NCBI RefSeq assembly: GCF_001506075.1
Contig: NZ_KQ947475.1
Location: 529,376-593,375, forward strand
DNA: 64,000 nucleotides
Reading direction: 5' to 3'
DNA from: Vibrio sp. MEBiC08052
GTDB lineage: Bacteria; Pseudomonadota; Gammaproteobacteria; Enterobacterales; Vibrionaceae
Shown one piece after another: positions 1-10,572 of this stretch; positions within the stretch are counted from its first letter, which is position 1, and each line of letters begins with the position of its first letter. The notes under the pieces are model-generated. The model was given only the letters and a program-made list of their open reading frames with translations, searched no databases and was not told where the DNA came from. The position numbers and the translations under genes are program-made.

Positions 1-1278
1 GGCGCGATGGATGAACAGGGACGACTGACGGAAATGGGAAGTGCGATTGCGCTGCTTGGTGTTGCGCCACGTCACGGGGCAATGCTATGGCGTGGCAAAC
101 AACATGGTGCACCGGTTGCAGCTACGGCAGCAATGTTAGTCGCGTTGCTCGAAGAACCACCAAGAGGATACGATAACCCTGATTTGCATTTTCAACTGAA
201 TTTAGTCGAAAGTGCAACCTGGCCACGTCGTCAGGCTTACTTGAAGCGAGCGAAACAGCTGTTAGCAAAACTCGATTGTGCTTCTCAACCGCTCGAGGTC
301 TCTCATGAATGGGTTGCACCGTTATTGGCGGCGGGATTTCCCGATCGCATTGCTCTGTCGCGTGGTCAGGCAAGCCGTTACCGGTTAGCCAATGGTCAGG
401 GGGCGATGATGCTGCCAGATGAACCATTGGCGGATGAAGCTTTATTAGTGGTAGCTGACATTGTCAAAACGCAGCAGGGCGATAGTCGGATTTTTTCGGC
501 GGTCCGTGCTGACCAAACCATGTTGCAACAGGTTCTGCCGCATTTATTCGAGTGGCGAGAGTGGCTCGATTGGGACGATCACAAAGGACGGTTGACCGCA
601 GAAAAGCGCCTGTGCTGCGGGCAACTCATTCTAGCGCGCCAATCGCTGGGGGAACCCGACCCTGCGAGAGCCGCTGAAGCGTTACTCAATGCCGTGGTCC
701 GTCAAGGGTTGTCGATTTTGCCATGGCATTCAAACGCTCAATCGTTGCTGACCCGGGCGCGGTGTGCGAGAGAGTGGTTACCCGAGTTAGGTGTGCCTGC
801 AATGGATGATGAAACTCTGCTTGCTGAAGCGGAGCAATGGTTACTGCCTTATATGACAGGGATGAAAACATTGAAGGCGTTAGCGCAACTTGATTTAGTA
901 GCAGCGCTTGAGGCACGTATCGGTTGGGAGGTGAAACAGCGCCTCGATCATGTGTTGCCCACGCATTATATTGTGCCGACGGGCTCTCGTTATCCAATCC
1001 GTTATCAACAGGGACAAGCGCCTGTGCTGGCGGTGAAATTACAGGAAATGTTCGGGGAGCAGTCCTCTCCCCGGATTGCTCAGGGTCAAATTGCGTTGGT
1101 GCTTGAATTGCTTTCACCGGCACTGAGGCCACTGCAAATTACCCGTGATTTGGCTGCTTTCTGGCAAGGTGCCTACCGTGAAGTGCAGAAAGAGATGAAA
1201 GGGCGATATCCGAAGCATCCGTGGCCGGATGATCCTGCCAATCATCAACCCACCAAAAAAGTAAAAAAACATCTGTAG
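1..1278 (+). CDS. hrpB: ATP-dependent helicase HrpB, C-terminal part (5' truncated by window edge)
   Basis: This is the C-terminal half of an HrpB-type DEAH-box helicase. The reading frame is already open at base 1, so the gene begins outside the window; the ATG at 7 is internal. The visible 423 residues match the region after the helicase core (HA2-like region and HrpB C-terminal domain), with family-typical stretches such as MTGMKTLKAL, LPTHYIVPTGSRYPIRY and the terminal RYPKHPWPDDP. The basic tail ends in KKVKKHL. HrpB is thought to be an RNA helicase, and its cellular role is poorly defined. Its position upstream of mrcB is the usual order in Vibrio and enterics. Walker motifs are not visible because they lie upstream. 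Confidence 0.93.
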   Translation, partial: GAMDEQGRLTEMGSAIALLGVAPRHGAMLWRGKQHGAPVAATAAMLVALLEEPPRGYDNPDLHFQLNLVESATWPRRQAYLKRAKQLLAKLDCASQPLEVSHEWVAPLLAAGFPDRIALSRGQASRYRLANGQGAMMLPDEPLADEALLVVADIVKTQQGDSRIFSAVRADQTMLQQVLPHLFEWREWLDWDDHKGRLTAEKRLCCGQLILARQSLGEPDPARAAEALLNAVVRQGLSILPWHSNAQSLLTRARCAREWLPELGVPAMDDETLLAEAEQWLLPYMTGMKTLKALAQLDLVAALEARIGWEVKQRLDHVLPTHYIVPTGSRYPIRYQQGQAPVLAVKLQEMFGEQSSPRIAQGQIALVLELLSPALRPLQITRDLAAFWQGAYREVQKEMKGRYPKHPWPDDPANHQPTKKVKKHL

Positions 1279-1633
1279 CAGTTTCTTTGTGGGGATTGAG
1301 TTGTGGCGATTGAGTGGTTCAGAGAGCTCTGTTGGCTGATATGTTTAAGGTGCTTCAATTGATACCCATCGATGTCTGCCGTGTCTCTGGTGCATCGCTT
1401 CAATTGCGTGGTGAGTGTCAATGATGTCAGTAAACATGTCGTGGCTGTTAATATTGTGTCAAACCAAGTGGTTCAAATTGACATTAAACCATAGGCTTAG
1501 TACACAAGATGAACGATCTCCGGCCATGTTCATGCACCAAGACATCAGGTAACATAGCTGCGAACCGGTGACATCGCAGCGAAAGTTGCCAATCATTCAG
1601 AGCAGAGATAGAAACGAAGCGATAATTAATTCA
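1279..1633. other. hrpB-mrcB intergenic region
   Basis: This 355-base stretch has no convincing gene. No strong hairpin terminator is visible after hrpB. Near its right end is a perfect -35 hexamer TTGACA (1478-1483), followed after 17 bases by TACACA, which could serve mrcB. A GTG at 1568 is in frame with mrcB and would add 22 residues, but it lacks family support. Confidence 0.5.
1478..1506 (+). promoter_or_regulatory. candidate sigma-70 promoter for mrcB
   Basis: TTGACA at 1478-1483 and TACACA at 1501-1506 are separated by 17 bases. The -35 is perfect, but the -10 matches the consensus at only three of six positions. It lies about 130 bases before the chosen mrcB start. This is inferred from sequence alone. 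Confidence 0.35.
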
Positions 1634-3988
1634 ATGAGTAGTCAAAAAAACCAGCAGAAGAGACGACGTTCTGATCGTCGCGCATCCGAGACAAAACAAG
1701 CGCAGAACGCGAGTAACAAAACGGCCGCTAAACGCACCGGGTGGTTTAGTAAGTTGTGGCGCATCGGGTGGAAAGTCGGATTAACACTTGCCATTGTGAT
1801 TGCGTTCTACGGGGTTTATCTGAATAACCTTGTCAGTCAGAAATTTGAGGGCCAACTTTTTGATCTCCCTACCGTTGTCTATGCCCGAATTTTATCGATG
1901 TCTCCCGGTGATGATATCAGTTTGGATGCGTTGCGGCATGAGCTGGATATATTGAATTATCGCAAAGTTGCCCGGCCGCGTTACGCCGGGGAGTATTCGG
2001 CATCTTCAACCAAAATTGAATTGATCCGCCGTCCGTTCGAGTTTGCCGACGGCCCGGAACCGGATCGACATGTGATGCTTTATTTTGATGATGATGGTTT
2101 GACCCGGATTCAGTCATTAGACAAACATCAGGATATCGGTTTCTTGCGTCTGGAGCCGAAGATGTTGGGGATGCTGGAGAAAAATATTACAGAGCAGCGT
2201 TTATTTTTACGTCGGGAGCAATTTCCGGAAGTGATGATTGACGCATTGCTGGCGACGGAAGACCGGAATTTTTATCAGCATGAAGGGGTTTCGCCTTTTG
2301 CCATCCTCAGGGCTTTGGTGGCTAACGTGCGTGCAGGACGGACGGTTCAGGGAGGCAGTACGCTGACTCAACAGTTGGCGAAGAATATCTTTCTCTCCAG
2401 CCAGAGAACCTTAGTGAGAAAGCTGCAAGAAGCTTATATGGCACTGATCATTGACTACCGTTTCAGTAAAGATCGCATTCTTGAAGCCTATCTGAATGAG
2501 GTGTATCTGGGGCAGAATGGTGCCGAAGAAGTGCACGGTTTTGGGCTCGCATCCCGTTTGTATTTCGGTCAGCCATTGCAAGAATTGAGAATTGATCAAC
2601 TGGCTTTATTGGTTGGTATGGTGAAAGGGCCATCTTATTATAATCCGGTTCGTTATCCCGAGCGTGCTACAGAACGGCGCGACCTCGTCCTGAAACTGAT
2701 GTTGCAACAAGATATTCTGACTGCAAGGCAGTATGCTCAGGCCGTGGAACGTCCGTTAGATATTCAAAAAAATCCACATATTGCCAGACGTCAGCCTGCT
2801 TATTTTCAGCAACTGGCGATTGAATTGAAAGATAAGGTAGGCGATCGGTTTAAATCTGACAAAGGGTTGAGAGTTTTTACCACACTGGATCCGGTCTCTC
2901 AGTCTGAGCTTGAAGATGCGGTGCAAAAGAAAGTGCCACAGTTAGGTAAAGGCTTGGAGGCTGCTGCAATTGCGGTGGATCGCCAGAGTGGTGAAATCCG
3001 GGCAATGGTCGGTGGGGTTCGGATCGGATTCGATGGCTTCAATCGTGTCCTCAATGGCCGGCGACAAATCGGGTCGCTGGTGAAACCGGCGATTTATCTG
3101 ACGGCATTGAACGAGCCGGGTAAATATAATCTGGCGACGACACTGGATGATCAGCCGATGAGTTTGAAATCAGATCAGGGAGATATCTGGACCCCCCAGA
3201 ATTATGATCATCAGTTCCGCGGTGAAGTCCCTCTGTATCTTGCTTTGGCAAAATCTATCAATATTCCAACGATTCAGTTGGGGATGTCTCTGGGGATTTC
3301 AAAGGTGAGCGATACGCTGGTTCATCTCGGTGTGGATGGACAAGAAATTCGTCCGGTACCTTCGATGTTTTTAGGATCGTTTTCACTCACCCCGATTGAG
3401 GTGGCACAAATGTATCAGACCCTCACCAACTCCGGCAGACGCTCCAAGTTATCTGCGTTACGTTCGGTGATCGATCTGGACGGCAATGTTCTGTACCAGT
3501 CGATTCCTAAAAGTACTCAGGCCGTCTCACAACAGGCTGCCTGGTTAACGACTTACGCGATGAAACGGGGTGTGATTGAAGGCACCGGCCGATATCTGCA
3601 CAATCGTTTTTCCTGGGCCATGCTTGCCGGTAAAACCGGGACTACCAATGATTATCGGGACAGTTGGTTTGTCGGTGTCGATGGTCGCGAAGTGACCACA
3701 ATCTGGGTTGGCCGGGATGACAATAAATCAACCGGGTTAACCGGTGCGAGTGGGGCTTTACGTGTGTATGCCAATTATCTGCAAAAACGCGTGCCGAAGG
3801 TGCTGCATTTACCGTGGCCGCAGGGCATTACCATGATTGGGTTTGATAAAGACCGTCGTGGTGCGCTCAACCTCGACTGTGATGATAAATTCAAACTCCC
3901 GGTATGGGATGCGGATCATACATGGAAACAGCGGTGTGAAGAAAATGATAAGCCTTTACGTTGGCTGAGAAAGATTTTCGAGTGGTAG
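1634..3988 (+). CDS. mrcB: penicillin-binding protein 1B, bifunctional transglycosylase/transpeptidase
   Basis: This class A PBP polymerises lipid II into glycan strands and cross-links the peptides in the periplasm. A basic cytoplasmic tail (QKRRRSDRRASETK) is followed by one membrane anchor around residues 45-70, a UB2H-like region, then the GT51 domain with the catalytic glutamate in LLATEDRNFYQHEG and the GGSTLTQQLAKN motif. The transpeptidase carries the SxxK motif in GSLVKPA, SIN in AKSINIP and KTGT in LAGKTGTTNDYRDSW. With the ATG at 1634 the protein has 784 residues, normal for PBP1B. A GTG at 1568 would add 22 residues that do not look like the family N-terminus. A strong hairpin terminator follows. 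Confidence 0.95.
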   Translation: MSSQKNQQKRRRSDRRASETKQAQNASNKTAAKRTGWFSKLWRIGWKVGLTLAIVIAFYGVYLNNLVSQKFEGQLFDLPTVVYARILSMSPGDDISLDALRHELDILNYRKVARPRYAGEYSASSTKIELIRRPFEFADGPEPDRHVMLYFDDDGLTRIQSLDKHQDIGFLRLEPKMLGMLEKNITEQRLFLRREQFPEVMIDALLATEDRNFYQHEGVSPFAILRALVANVRAGRTVQGGSTLTQQLAKNIFLSSQRTLVRKLQEAYMALIIDYRFSKDRILEAYLNEVYLGQNGAEEVHGFGLASRLYFGQPLQELRIDQLALLVGMVKGPSYYNPVRYPERATERRDLVLKLMLQQDILTARQYAQAVERPLDIQKNPHIARRQPAYFQQLAIELKDKVGDRFKSDKGLRVFTTLDPVSQSELEDAVQKKVPQLGKGLEAAAIAVDRQSGEIRAMVGGVRIGFDGFNRVLNGRRQIGSLVKPAIYLTALNEPGKYNLATTLDDQPMSLKSDQGDIWTPQNYDHQFRGEVPLYLALAKSINIPTIQLGMSLGISKVSDTLVHLGVDGQEIRPVPSMFLGSFSLTPIEVAQMYQTLTNSGRRSKLSALRSVIDLDGNVLYQSIPKSTQAVSQQAAWLTTYAMKRGVIEGTGRYLHNRFSWAMLAGKTGTTNDYRDSWFVGVDGREVTTIWVGRDDNKSTGLTGASGALRVYANYLQKRVPKVLHLPWPQGITMIGFDKDRRGALNLDCDDKFKLPVWDADHTWKQRCEENDKPLRWLRKIFEW

Positions 3989-4045
3989 CGTTTCCATAAG
4001 CGGAAAAGTGAAATAGATACAATCGTTTCATTTACTGCCCGGCAA

Positions 4046-4090
4046 CGGCTGAAAAGACCATCAATCATCGGTCTTTTCAGCCGTGCTTTT
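4046..4090 (+). terminator. rho-independent terminator of mrcB
   Basis: A 14-bp perfect stem (CGGCTGAAAAGACC with GGTCTTTTCAGCCG) encloses a 10-base loop and is followed by GTGC and a short T run. It lies 58 bases after the mrcB stop. Confidence 0.8.
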
Positions 4091-4332
4091 TGAGTGGCGA
4101 GGTGTTTTTGAGACTGGCTTGAAACCACTGTGAAAAGTTTCGTCGGAAGTTGCAGCGTGGGTCAAAGAGTATACATTTCCATTTATGAGTAAGTTTGCTA
4201 TTCTGCATCAACCGTTTGGCCTCCTCGGCTAAGATAATTTGAGTTTGTCTCTGCACGGAGTGCCAAGTTTCCAAGGACGTTCGTTCCTATAGCTATAATA
4301 AAGTGAATGAACCGCAATGAGAGGAAAAAATC
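4091..4332. other. acnB upstream region
   Basis: Together with the mrcB terminator, this makes a 344-base gap between mrcB and acnB. It should hold the acnB promoter and leader. A TATAAT-like AGCTATAATAAAG sits near 4290-4302, about 30-40 bases before the acnB start, and is a plausible -10. No clear -35 or regulator site was identified. Confidence 0.4.
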
Positions 4333-6930
4333 GTGCTTGAAGCCTATCGTAAACACGTCGAAGAGCGTGCCGAAGAAGGAGTTGTCCCTAAACCTCTGGA
4401 TGCTGAACAAGTTTCTGGTCTGGTTGAGTTATTAAAGTCTCCTCCGCAAGGAGAAGAAGCATTCATTCTTGATCTGCTTGAAAATCGTATTCCCCCTGGT
4501 GTTGATGAAGCTGCTTATGTCAAAGCTGGTTTTCTTGCCGCTGTTGCAAAAGGAGAAGTGACCTCTCCGCTGGTTGATCGAGTCAAAGCGGCTGAACTGC
4601 TAGGAACGATGCAAGGCGGATACAACATTGAACCCCTGGTCTCTTTTCTTGATGATGAAACGCTGGCTCCTACAGCAGCGAAAGCTTTATCTCATACGCT
4701 GTTGATGTTCGATGCTTTCTACGATGTCGAAGAAAAAGCCAAAGCAGGAAATGTCTATGCTCAACAGGTACTTCAATCTTGGGCTGATGCTGATTGGTTC
4801 TTGTCTAAACCAAGTATGCCTGACAAGGTAACCCTGACTGTATTTAAAGTGAGCGGAGAAACCAATACCGATGATTTGTCTCCGGCACCGGATGCTTGGT
4901 CTCGCCCTGATATTCCTGTTCATGCTTTAGCAATGCTCAAAAATGAGCGTGAAGGGATTGAACCTGACGAGGTCGGTAAAGTCGGCCCCGTCAAACAAAT
5001 TGAAGCATTGAAAGAAAAAGGTTACCCACTGGCTTATGTCGGTGATGTCGTCGGGACTGGTTCTTCACGTAAATCAGCGACGAACTCAGTGCTATGGTTC
5101 ATGGGCGAAGATATTCCTTATGTGCCGAACAAGCGTGCCGGTGGTTATGTCCTCGGTGGTAAAATTGCACCGATTTTCTTTAATACCATGGAAGATGCGG
5201 GCGCATTACCGATCGAGGTGGATGTCTCCAAACTCAATATGGGGGATGTGATTGATATCTACCCTTATGAAGGCAAAGTTTGTGAACATGATTCCGATAA
5301 AGTATTGGCTGAGTTCAAACTGAAAACTGGCGTGCTGATCGATGAAGTGCGTGCCGGTGGGCGGATTCCACTGATTATCGGTCGTGGTTTAACCGATAAA
5401 GCGCGTGAATCCCTTGGCCTTGAATCATCCGATGTTTTCCGTCGCCCGGCGCCGGTGAAAGACAGCGGCAAAGGCTTTACTCTGGCGCAGAAGATGGTTG
5501 GTAAAGCCTGCGGTGTTGAGGGCGTCCGTCCAGGCACTTACTGTGAGCCAAAAATGACGACCGTGGGATCGCAAGATACGACCGGTCCGATGACGCGTGA
5601 TGAACTCAAAGATTTGGCGTGTCTCGGTTTCTCAGCTGACTTGGTGATGCAGTCATTCTGTCATACTTCCGCTTATCCTAAACCAGTTGATGTGAGTACA
5701 CACCACACACTCCCTGATTTTATTATGAATCGCGGCGGTGTCTCTCTCCGTCCGGGCGATGGGATCATCCACTCATGGATTAACCGCATGTTGTTGCCGG
5801 ATGCAGTCGGAACCGGTGGCGATTCACATACTCGTTTCCCTCTGGGTATCTCTTTCCCTGCGGGGTCTGGTTTGGTGGCATTTGCTGCTGCAACCGGTGT
5901 GATGCCATTGGATATGCCTGAATCGGTCTTGGTCCGTTTTAAAGGTAAGATGAAACCGGGAATTACCCTGCGTGATTTGGTGCATGCGATTCCTTACTTT
6001 GCGATTCAAGATGGTCTGCTCACGGTTGAGAAATCAGGCAAGATCAATGAATTCTCAGGCCGGATCCTCGAAATTGAAGGATTAGAGCATTTAACCGTTG
6101 AGCAAGCGTTTGAGTTGTCTGATGCTTCGGCTGAACGGAGTGCGGCGGGTTGTACGGTCAAATTGTCTCAAGCGTCGATTGAAGAATATTTGCAATCGAA
6201 TATTGTGATGCTCAAATGGATGGTCTCCGAAGGCTATGGTGATGTCCGGACAATCGAGCGTCGTGTGCGTGCTATGCAAGAATGGCTGGATAAGCCGGAG
6301 CTGATGCGTGCTGATGACAATGCCGATTATGCGCATGTACTGGAAATTGATTTAGATGATATCAATGAGCCGATCTTGTGTGCGCCAAACGATCCGGATG
6401 ACGCTCGTTTGCTGTCAGAAGTACAAGGTACACCGATTGATGAAGTCTTTATCGGTTCTTGTATGACCAATATCGGTCACTTCCGTGCTGCCGGTAAACT
6501 GCTGGATAATTACACCGGTCAGTTAGAAACTCGTTTATGGGTGGCACCGCCAACCAAGATGGACAAAGACCAATTGGTTGAAGAAGGCTACTACGGTATC
6601 TTTGGTCGTGCCGGGGTTCGGATTGAAACACCGGGATGTTCTCTGTGTATGGGTAACCAAGCCCGTGTCGCAGATAAATCAACGGTGATGTCTACTTCAA
6701 CCCGTAACTTCCCGAACCGTTTGGGTGCCGGTGCGAATGTGTTCCTTGCTTCTGCGGAGCTGTCAGCCGTTGGTGCAATTTTGGGACGCATTCCGACCAC
6801 GCAAGAGTACCTTGAGTATGCAGCGAAAATTGATGCGACTGCCGCGGATACGTATCGTTATCTGAACTTCCATAAGATGAATCAGTATACCGAAAAAGCA
6901 GACACCGTGATTTTCCAAGAGCCTGCATAG
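4333..6930 (+). CDS. acnB: aconitate hydratase B
   Basis: This bifunctional aconitase B isomerises citrate and isocitrate in the TCA cycle and can hydrate 2-methylaconitate. The 865-residue length is typical of AcnB. The AcnB-specific N-terminal HEAT-like domain ([21 protein letters not shown]) comes first, then the swivel domain, then the catalytic domains. The 4Fe-4S ligands are visible as the isolated cysteine in GSCMTNIGH and the pair in CSLCMGNQ. The start codon is GTG, with a good ribosome site (GAGGAAAAAATC) just upstream. It is transcribed alone, flanked by terminators. AcnB apo-protein binds RNA in E. coli, but nothing in this sequence tests that. Confidence 0.97.
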   Translation: MLEAYRKHVEERAEEGVVPKPLDAEQVSGLVELLKSPPQGEEAFILDLLENRIPPGVDEAAYVKAGFLAAVAKGEVTSPLVDRVKAAELLGTMQGGYNIEPLVSFLDDETLAPTAAKALSHTLLMFDAFYDVEEKAKAGNVYAQQVLQSWADADWFLSKPSMPDKVTLTVFKVSGETNTDDLSPAPDAWSRPDIPVHALAMLKNEREGIEPDEVGKVGPVKQIEALKEKGYPLAYVGDVVGTGSSRKSATNSVLWFMGEDIPYVPNKRAGGYVLGGKIAPIFFNTMEDAGALPIEVDVSKLNMGDVIDIYPYEGKVCEHDSDKVLAEFKLKTGVLIDEVRAGGRIPLIIGRGLTDKARESLGLESSDVFRRPAPVKDSGKGFTLAQKMVGKACGVEGVRPGTYCEPKMTTVGSQDTTGPMTRDELKDLACLGFSADLVMQSFCHTSAYPKPVDVSTHHTLPDFIMNRGGVSLRPGDGIIHSWINRMLLPDAVGTGGDSHTRFPLGISFPAGSGLVAFAAATGVMPLDMPESVLVRFKGKMKPGITLRDLVHAIPYFAIQDGLLTVEKSGKINEFSGRILEIEGLEHLTVEQAFELSDASAERSAAGCTVKLSQASIEEYLQSNIVMLKWMVSEGYGDVRTIERRVRAMQEWLDKPELMRADDNADYAHVLEIDLDDINEPILCAPNDPDDARLLSEVQGTPIDEVFIGSCMTNIGHFRAAGKLLDNYTGQLETRLWVAPPTKMDKDQLVEEGYYGIFGRAGVRIETPGCSLCMGNQARVADKSTVMSTSTRNFPNRLGAGANVFLASAELSAVGAILGRIPTTQEYLEYAAKIDATAADTYRYLNFHKMNQYTEKADTVIFQEPA

Positions 6931-6954
6931 GTTCTGGTTCTGTTGAATTGAGAT

Positions 6955-6983
6955 AAATCCCTCCGCTCGGAGGGATTTTTTTA
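6955..6983 (+). terminator. rho-independent terminator of acnB
   Basis: A perfect 10-bp stem (AAATCCCTCC with GGAGGGATTT) with a GCTC tetraloop is followed by TTTTTAT. It begins 25 bases after the acnB stop. Confidence 0.9.
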
Positions 6984-7141
6984 TCAGAAATGTGTCCCTT
7001 TGTGTCGCATTCCGTTGCCAGCCTGAACAAGTCGTTTTTTTAAAGAATCATACGGATGAAGCGATGCAGATGCCTGTATCTGATGTGACTTCCGTATATA
7101 CTAAGCATCGGTTTGAATGTGTCTCGATGAATCCCGGTATT

Positions 7142-7510
7142 ATGGAATTTGAATTTAGAAAAAATCTTTTATCAGGTGAGTATTACGCTGCATTTAATAT
7201 GGAGCATGCAGTTATTTCCCGTTTTCTTGAAGATGAAATAGGCTCAGATCGCACAATGATTGAGCAGGTTTTACAATTGCTGCAATCCTCATATCAAGAT
7301 GATTTCACTGAGCAAGCTTGGTTTGGCAGAGAAATATCACTGAAGATTCTGGAAGGCGAAGTGACGATTTTTGAAAATACCCTGACCCACTCGAATCATC
7401 ATGATTTTGAAGACGAATTTGAGTTATATGAGAGTGAAAGTATTGCGACTTGCGGTCTCGATGATTTTGAATCGATGCTCATACAGTGGCAGCAATTCAC
7501 GCAAAATTAA
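7142..7510 (+). CDS. yacL: YacL/UPF0231 family protein
   Basis: This small acidic cytoplasmic protein of unknown function belongs to the YacL (UPF0231) family. The start at 7142 gives 122 residues beginning MEFEFRKNLLSGEY, which lines up with the E. coli protein beginning MDYEF; the frame remains open upstream to 6992 but that stretch looks unlike the family. An ATG at 7127 is the nearest alternative start. The conserved C-terminal part ESIATCGLDDFESMLIQW matches the family signature. It sits directly downstream of acnB, as in E. coli and V. cholerae, but after the acnB terminator, so it probably has its own promoter or depends on read-through. Confidence 0.85.
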   Translation: MEFEFRKNLLSGEYYAAFNMEHAVISRFLEDEIGSDRTMIEQVLQLLQSSYQDDFTEQAWFGREISLKILEGEVTIFENTLTHSNHHDFEDEFELYESESIATCGLDDFESMLIQWQQFTQN

Positions 7511-7565
7511 TCTTCTTCAGCCAAACCCAATGGTTTTCTTCTCTCAAAACAAATGATTTTGCCTT

Positions 7566-7580
7566 GCACAACCGTGGTGA
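7566..7580 (+). promoter_or_regulatory. NtrC-like binding site (distal, degenerate)
   Basis: GCAC-N7-GTGA is close to the NtrC dyad GCAC-N7-GTGC. It lies about 115-130 bases upstream of the sigma-54 type element, which is normal enhancer spacing. It is weaker than the second site. Confidence 0.55.
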
Positions 7581-7616
7581 GGTTTTTCAAATGCGCCTTA
7601 TTTTTGTGAAACGGTT

Positions 7617-7631
7617 GCACTTTGTTGGTGC
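7617..7631 (+). promoter_or_regulatory. NtrC-like binding site (proximal)
   Basis: A perfect GCAC-N7-GTGC dyad (TTGCAC...GGTGCG) lies about 65-80 bases upstream of the sigma-54 type element, the arrangement expected for NtrC activation of glnK-amtB under nitrogen limitation. Confidence 0.75.
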
Positions 7632-7694
7632 GTTTGTGGTTCGCTTTTTCCCCTAATGTTAATTTTGTTGATTATAATCAATTAGTTAAAAAGT

Positions 7695-7709
7695 TGGCAC
7701 GTACCTTGG
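7695..7709 (+). promoter_or_regulatory. sigma-54 (RpoN) promoter of glnK-amtB
   Basis: TGGCACG followed by four bases and TTGG closely matches the -24/-12 consensus TGGCACG-N4-TTGC, with one mismatch in the -12 part. It lies 44 bases before the glnK start, downstream of two NtrC-like dyads. Confidence 0.8.
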
Positions 7710-7725
7710 ATTTAAGAATGGGTAA

Positions 7726-8091
<366 letters not shown>

Positions 8092-8118
8092 AAGATTCTA
8101 AGGATTGGAGAGACTATT

Positions 8119-9348
8119 ATGGAATTATCAGTAACTGTAACGGAGTTACGTTACGCGCTGGATACCTTTTACTTCCTCATTTCGGGCGCATTGGTTATGT
8201 GGATGGCCGCTGGATTTGCAATGCTGGAATCTGGCCTGGTTCGTTCAAAGAATACCACTGAGATTCTGACGAAAAACTTTGTATTATACGCGATTGCTTG
8301 TACGTTATATCTCATCGTTGGCTATCACATCATGTATGTTGATAACACAGAAGGGGGTTGGTTGCCTTCAGTTGGTGGATTGATCGGTTCTCAAGCTGCA
8401 GATGCCGACCACTCTTTAGAATCAGATTTCTTCTTCCAGGTTGTATTTGTTGCAACAGCGATGTCAGTTGTTTCTGGCGCTGTCGCTGAGCGAATGAAAC
8501 TGTGGGCATTTTTGATTTTCTCTGTGGTACTGACTGGCTTTATCTATCCTGTTGAAGGTTACTGGACATGGGGTGGTGGTTTCCTTTCTGCTGCTGGTTT
8601 CAGTGATTTTGCCGGTTCGGGTATTGTTCATATGGCTGGCGCAGCGGCTGCTTTAGCGGGTGTTTTGTTGCTGGGTGCCCGCAAAGGCAAATATGGCAAA
8701 AATGGTGAAGTTCATCCGATTCCTGGTTCAAATATGCCGTTGGCAACACTGGGAACCTTCATTTTGTGGTTCGGTTGGTTTGGTTTCAACGGTGGTTCAC
8801 AGTTGATGATTTCCGATGCTGCCAATGCGTCAGCGGTCGGTAAGATCTTCTTGAACACGAATGCTGCAGCGTCAGCGGGTGCATTAGCAGCGTTATTAGT
8901 CTGTAAAACTACTTGGGGTAAAGCGGACTTAACCATGGTACTGAACGGTGCGCTGGCTGGTTTAGTTGCGATTACGGCTGATCCGCTTTCTCCGTCACCA
9001 ATGTATTCGGTTGCGATTGGTGCGGTTGCCGGAGTGATTGTTGTGTTCGCGATTGTTGCGTTGGATAAAGTGAAAATCGATGATCCAGTGGGTGCGATCT
9101 CTGTTCATGGTGTTTGCGGTTTGTTTGGCTTGATGGCTGTGCCAATCAGCAATGCGGATGCATCATTTGGCTCTCAATTACTGGGGGCGGTTGTTATCTT
9201 TGGTTGGGTATTTGGTGCCAGCCTGATTGTTTGGGGTATCCTCAAAGCGACAATGGGAATTCGTGTCACGGAAGAAGAAGAGATGGAAGGAATGGACATG
9301 CACGATTGTGGTGTCGGTGCCTATCCTGAATTTGTGACTGCGAAATAA
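8119..9348 (+). CDS. amtB: ammonium transporter AmtB
   Basis: This inner-membrane ammonium channel of the Amt/Rh family has 409 residues and about 11 membrane spans. The twin pore histidines are visible in GIVHMAGA and ISVHGVCG, and the family signature around GGGFLSAAGFSDFAGSGIVH is present. The cytoplasmic tail (KATMGIRVTEEEEMEG) is the known docking region for GlnK. The ATG follows an AAGGATTGGAGAG ribosome site. It forms an operon with glnK and ends at a strong terminator. Confidence 0.97.
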   Translation: MELSVTVTELRYALDTFYFLISGALVMWMAAGFAMLESGLVRSKNTTEILTKNFVLYAIACTLYLIVGYHIMYVDNTEGGWLPSVGGLIGSQAADADHSLESDFFFQVVFVATAMSVVSGAVAERMKLWAFLIFSVVLTGFIYPVEGYWTWGGGFLSAAGFSDFAGSGIVHMAGAAAALAGVLLLGARKGKYGKNGEVHPIPGSNMPLATLGTFILWFGWFGFNGGSQLMISDAANASAVGKIFLNTNAAASAGALAALLVCKTTWGKADLTMVLNGALAGLVAITADPLSPSPMYSVAIGAVAGVIVVFAIVALDKVKIDDPVGAISVHGVCGLFGLMAVPISNADASFGSQLLGAVVIFGWVFGASLIVWGILKATMGIRVTEEEEMEGMDMHDCGVGAYPEFVTAK

Positions 9349-9383
9349 GCCATCCAATTAAGTTATCGTATCAATACGATCAA

Positions 9384-9413
9384 AACCTGCCCTGATTCGG
9401 GCAGGTTTTTTTA
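9384..9413 (+). terminator. rho-independent terminator of glnK-amtB
   Basis: The stem AACCTGCCC/GGGCAGGTT with a TGATTC-type loop is followed by a T run. Confidence 0.9.
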
Positions 9414-9459
9414 TGTCGCAGATCTGCATGTGACGATTTTGAGTCAAGCATTTATCAAA

Positions 9460-10500
9460 TCAATGTGTTGCTTGATAAACGGCAAACTTATTGGTTTTGG
9501 CTAGCGTATTACAGCACCCCAATGCTTGTTCAATCAGTGGGGGATATTTGAGGAAACTGTTGGCGACAATGGTGAGCCGTCCTCGCGGTTTTAAATAGTG
9601 AGGAGACTGAGCCAGAAATGTCTCACTGGCATGATAACTTGTCCCCAGTCCGGAATGAAACGGTGGGTTGCTGATGAGATGATCGTAACGTTCGGTCACA
9701 TCTGAATAGATATCTGACGGGAAAACATGACCACTCAGTTCGTTTGCAGCCAGCGTTGCTTTACTGGATTCAATCGCTAATGCACTGACATCACACATCG
9801 ATATGGTGACTGACGGATATTGTGCAGCAATGACTGAACCAATGACACCTGCACCACATCCGAAGTCCAAAACGTTTCCCCGCATCTCGGAGAGGTTATC
9901 TAGCAATAACTGACTGCCGAGATCTAATTCGCCATGGCTGAACACGCCGGGCAGGCTTTTCACGATGATGTCTTTTTGCTGATAATTGACGGTGTAAGTT
10001 TTAAACCAGTCCTGCATATTGAACTGTTCTGGTGTCTGGCTGCATTCTCCCCAGTAGAAAGAACAGCGGCGTGCAGCATCATATTTGCGGATAATGCCGT
10101 AGGGTTTGAATAACTTTTCGATACTCTTGATGCCGGAGCGATTTTCACCGACCACAACAATTTCAGTTCCCGGACCGAGTTGGGTCATGAGCATAGCAAG
10201 TAGGTATTCAGCTTCCTGTTTTGCTTTTGGCCAGTAGAGTAAAACCATATTTGCATGGCAGTCGTCACTTAACGTTGCGCCAAAATAAGCCGTCACACTT
10301 GAGTTATTTGTGATCTGCCGATAGTAGCCGTAGTGTGTAGTAAAGATAGAGACAGATTGACACACCTGTTGCAGTTGCAGGGGAAACTGGTCTTCGATCT
10401 CACCGGCAACCAGCAGATGTTTTCCCTGAAAATGGGCAATTTGACGTTCAGCGATTTGGCTGGGTGCTGAATTCTGGGCTGAAAAATATTCGCTCGACAT
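9460..10500 (-). CDS. rsmC: 16S rRNA (guanine(1207)-N(2))-methyltransferase RsmC
   Basis: RsmC methylates G1207 of 16S rRNA in the 30S subunit, using S-adenosylmethionine. The 346 residues show the duplicated methyltransferase layout of the family: a degenerate N-terminal domain and a C-terminal Rossmann fold with the SAM motif [11 protein letters not shown] and the catalytic NPPFHSG. The ATG at 10500 is chosen because the upstream in-frame start is a TTG and the TTGAGC next to it serves better as a ribosome site. It is a single gene on the minus strand. Confidence 0.93.
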   Translation of the reverse strand: MSSEYFSAQNSAPSQIAERQIAHFQGKHLLVAGEIEDQFPLQLQQVCQSVSIFTTHYGYYRQITNNSSVTAYFGATLSDDCHANMVLLYWPKAKQEAEYLLAMLMTQLGPGTEIVVVGENRSGIKSIEKLFKPYGIIRKYDAARRCSFYWGECSQTPEQFNMQDWFKTYTVNYQQKDIIVKSLPGVFSHGELDLGSQLLLDNLSEMRGNVLDFGCGAGVIGSVIAAQYPSVTISMCDVSALAIESSKATLAANELSGHVFPSDIYSDVTERYDHLISNPPFHSGLGTSYHASETFLAQSPHYLKPRGRLTIVANSFLKYPPLIEQALGCCNTLAKTNKFAVYQATH

Positions 10501-10572
10501 AATAATGCTCAATATTTGGTATCACAAAAAGAGGCGCGATTTTCTCATAATCTGTAGCTGGCTTGAAGTCAT

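Noticed and set aside
686..1132. Antisense frame of 148 codons opposite hrpB
   Set aside because: It lies wholly within a conserved gene, with no ribosome site or family resemblance.
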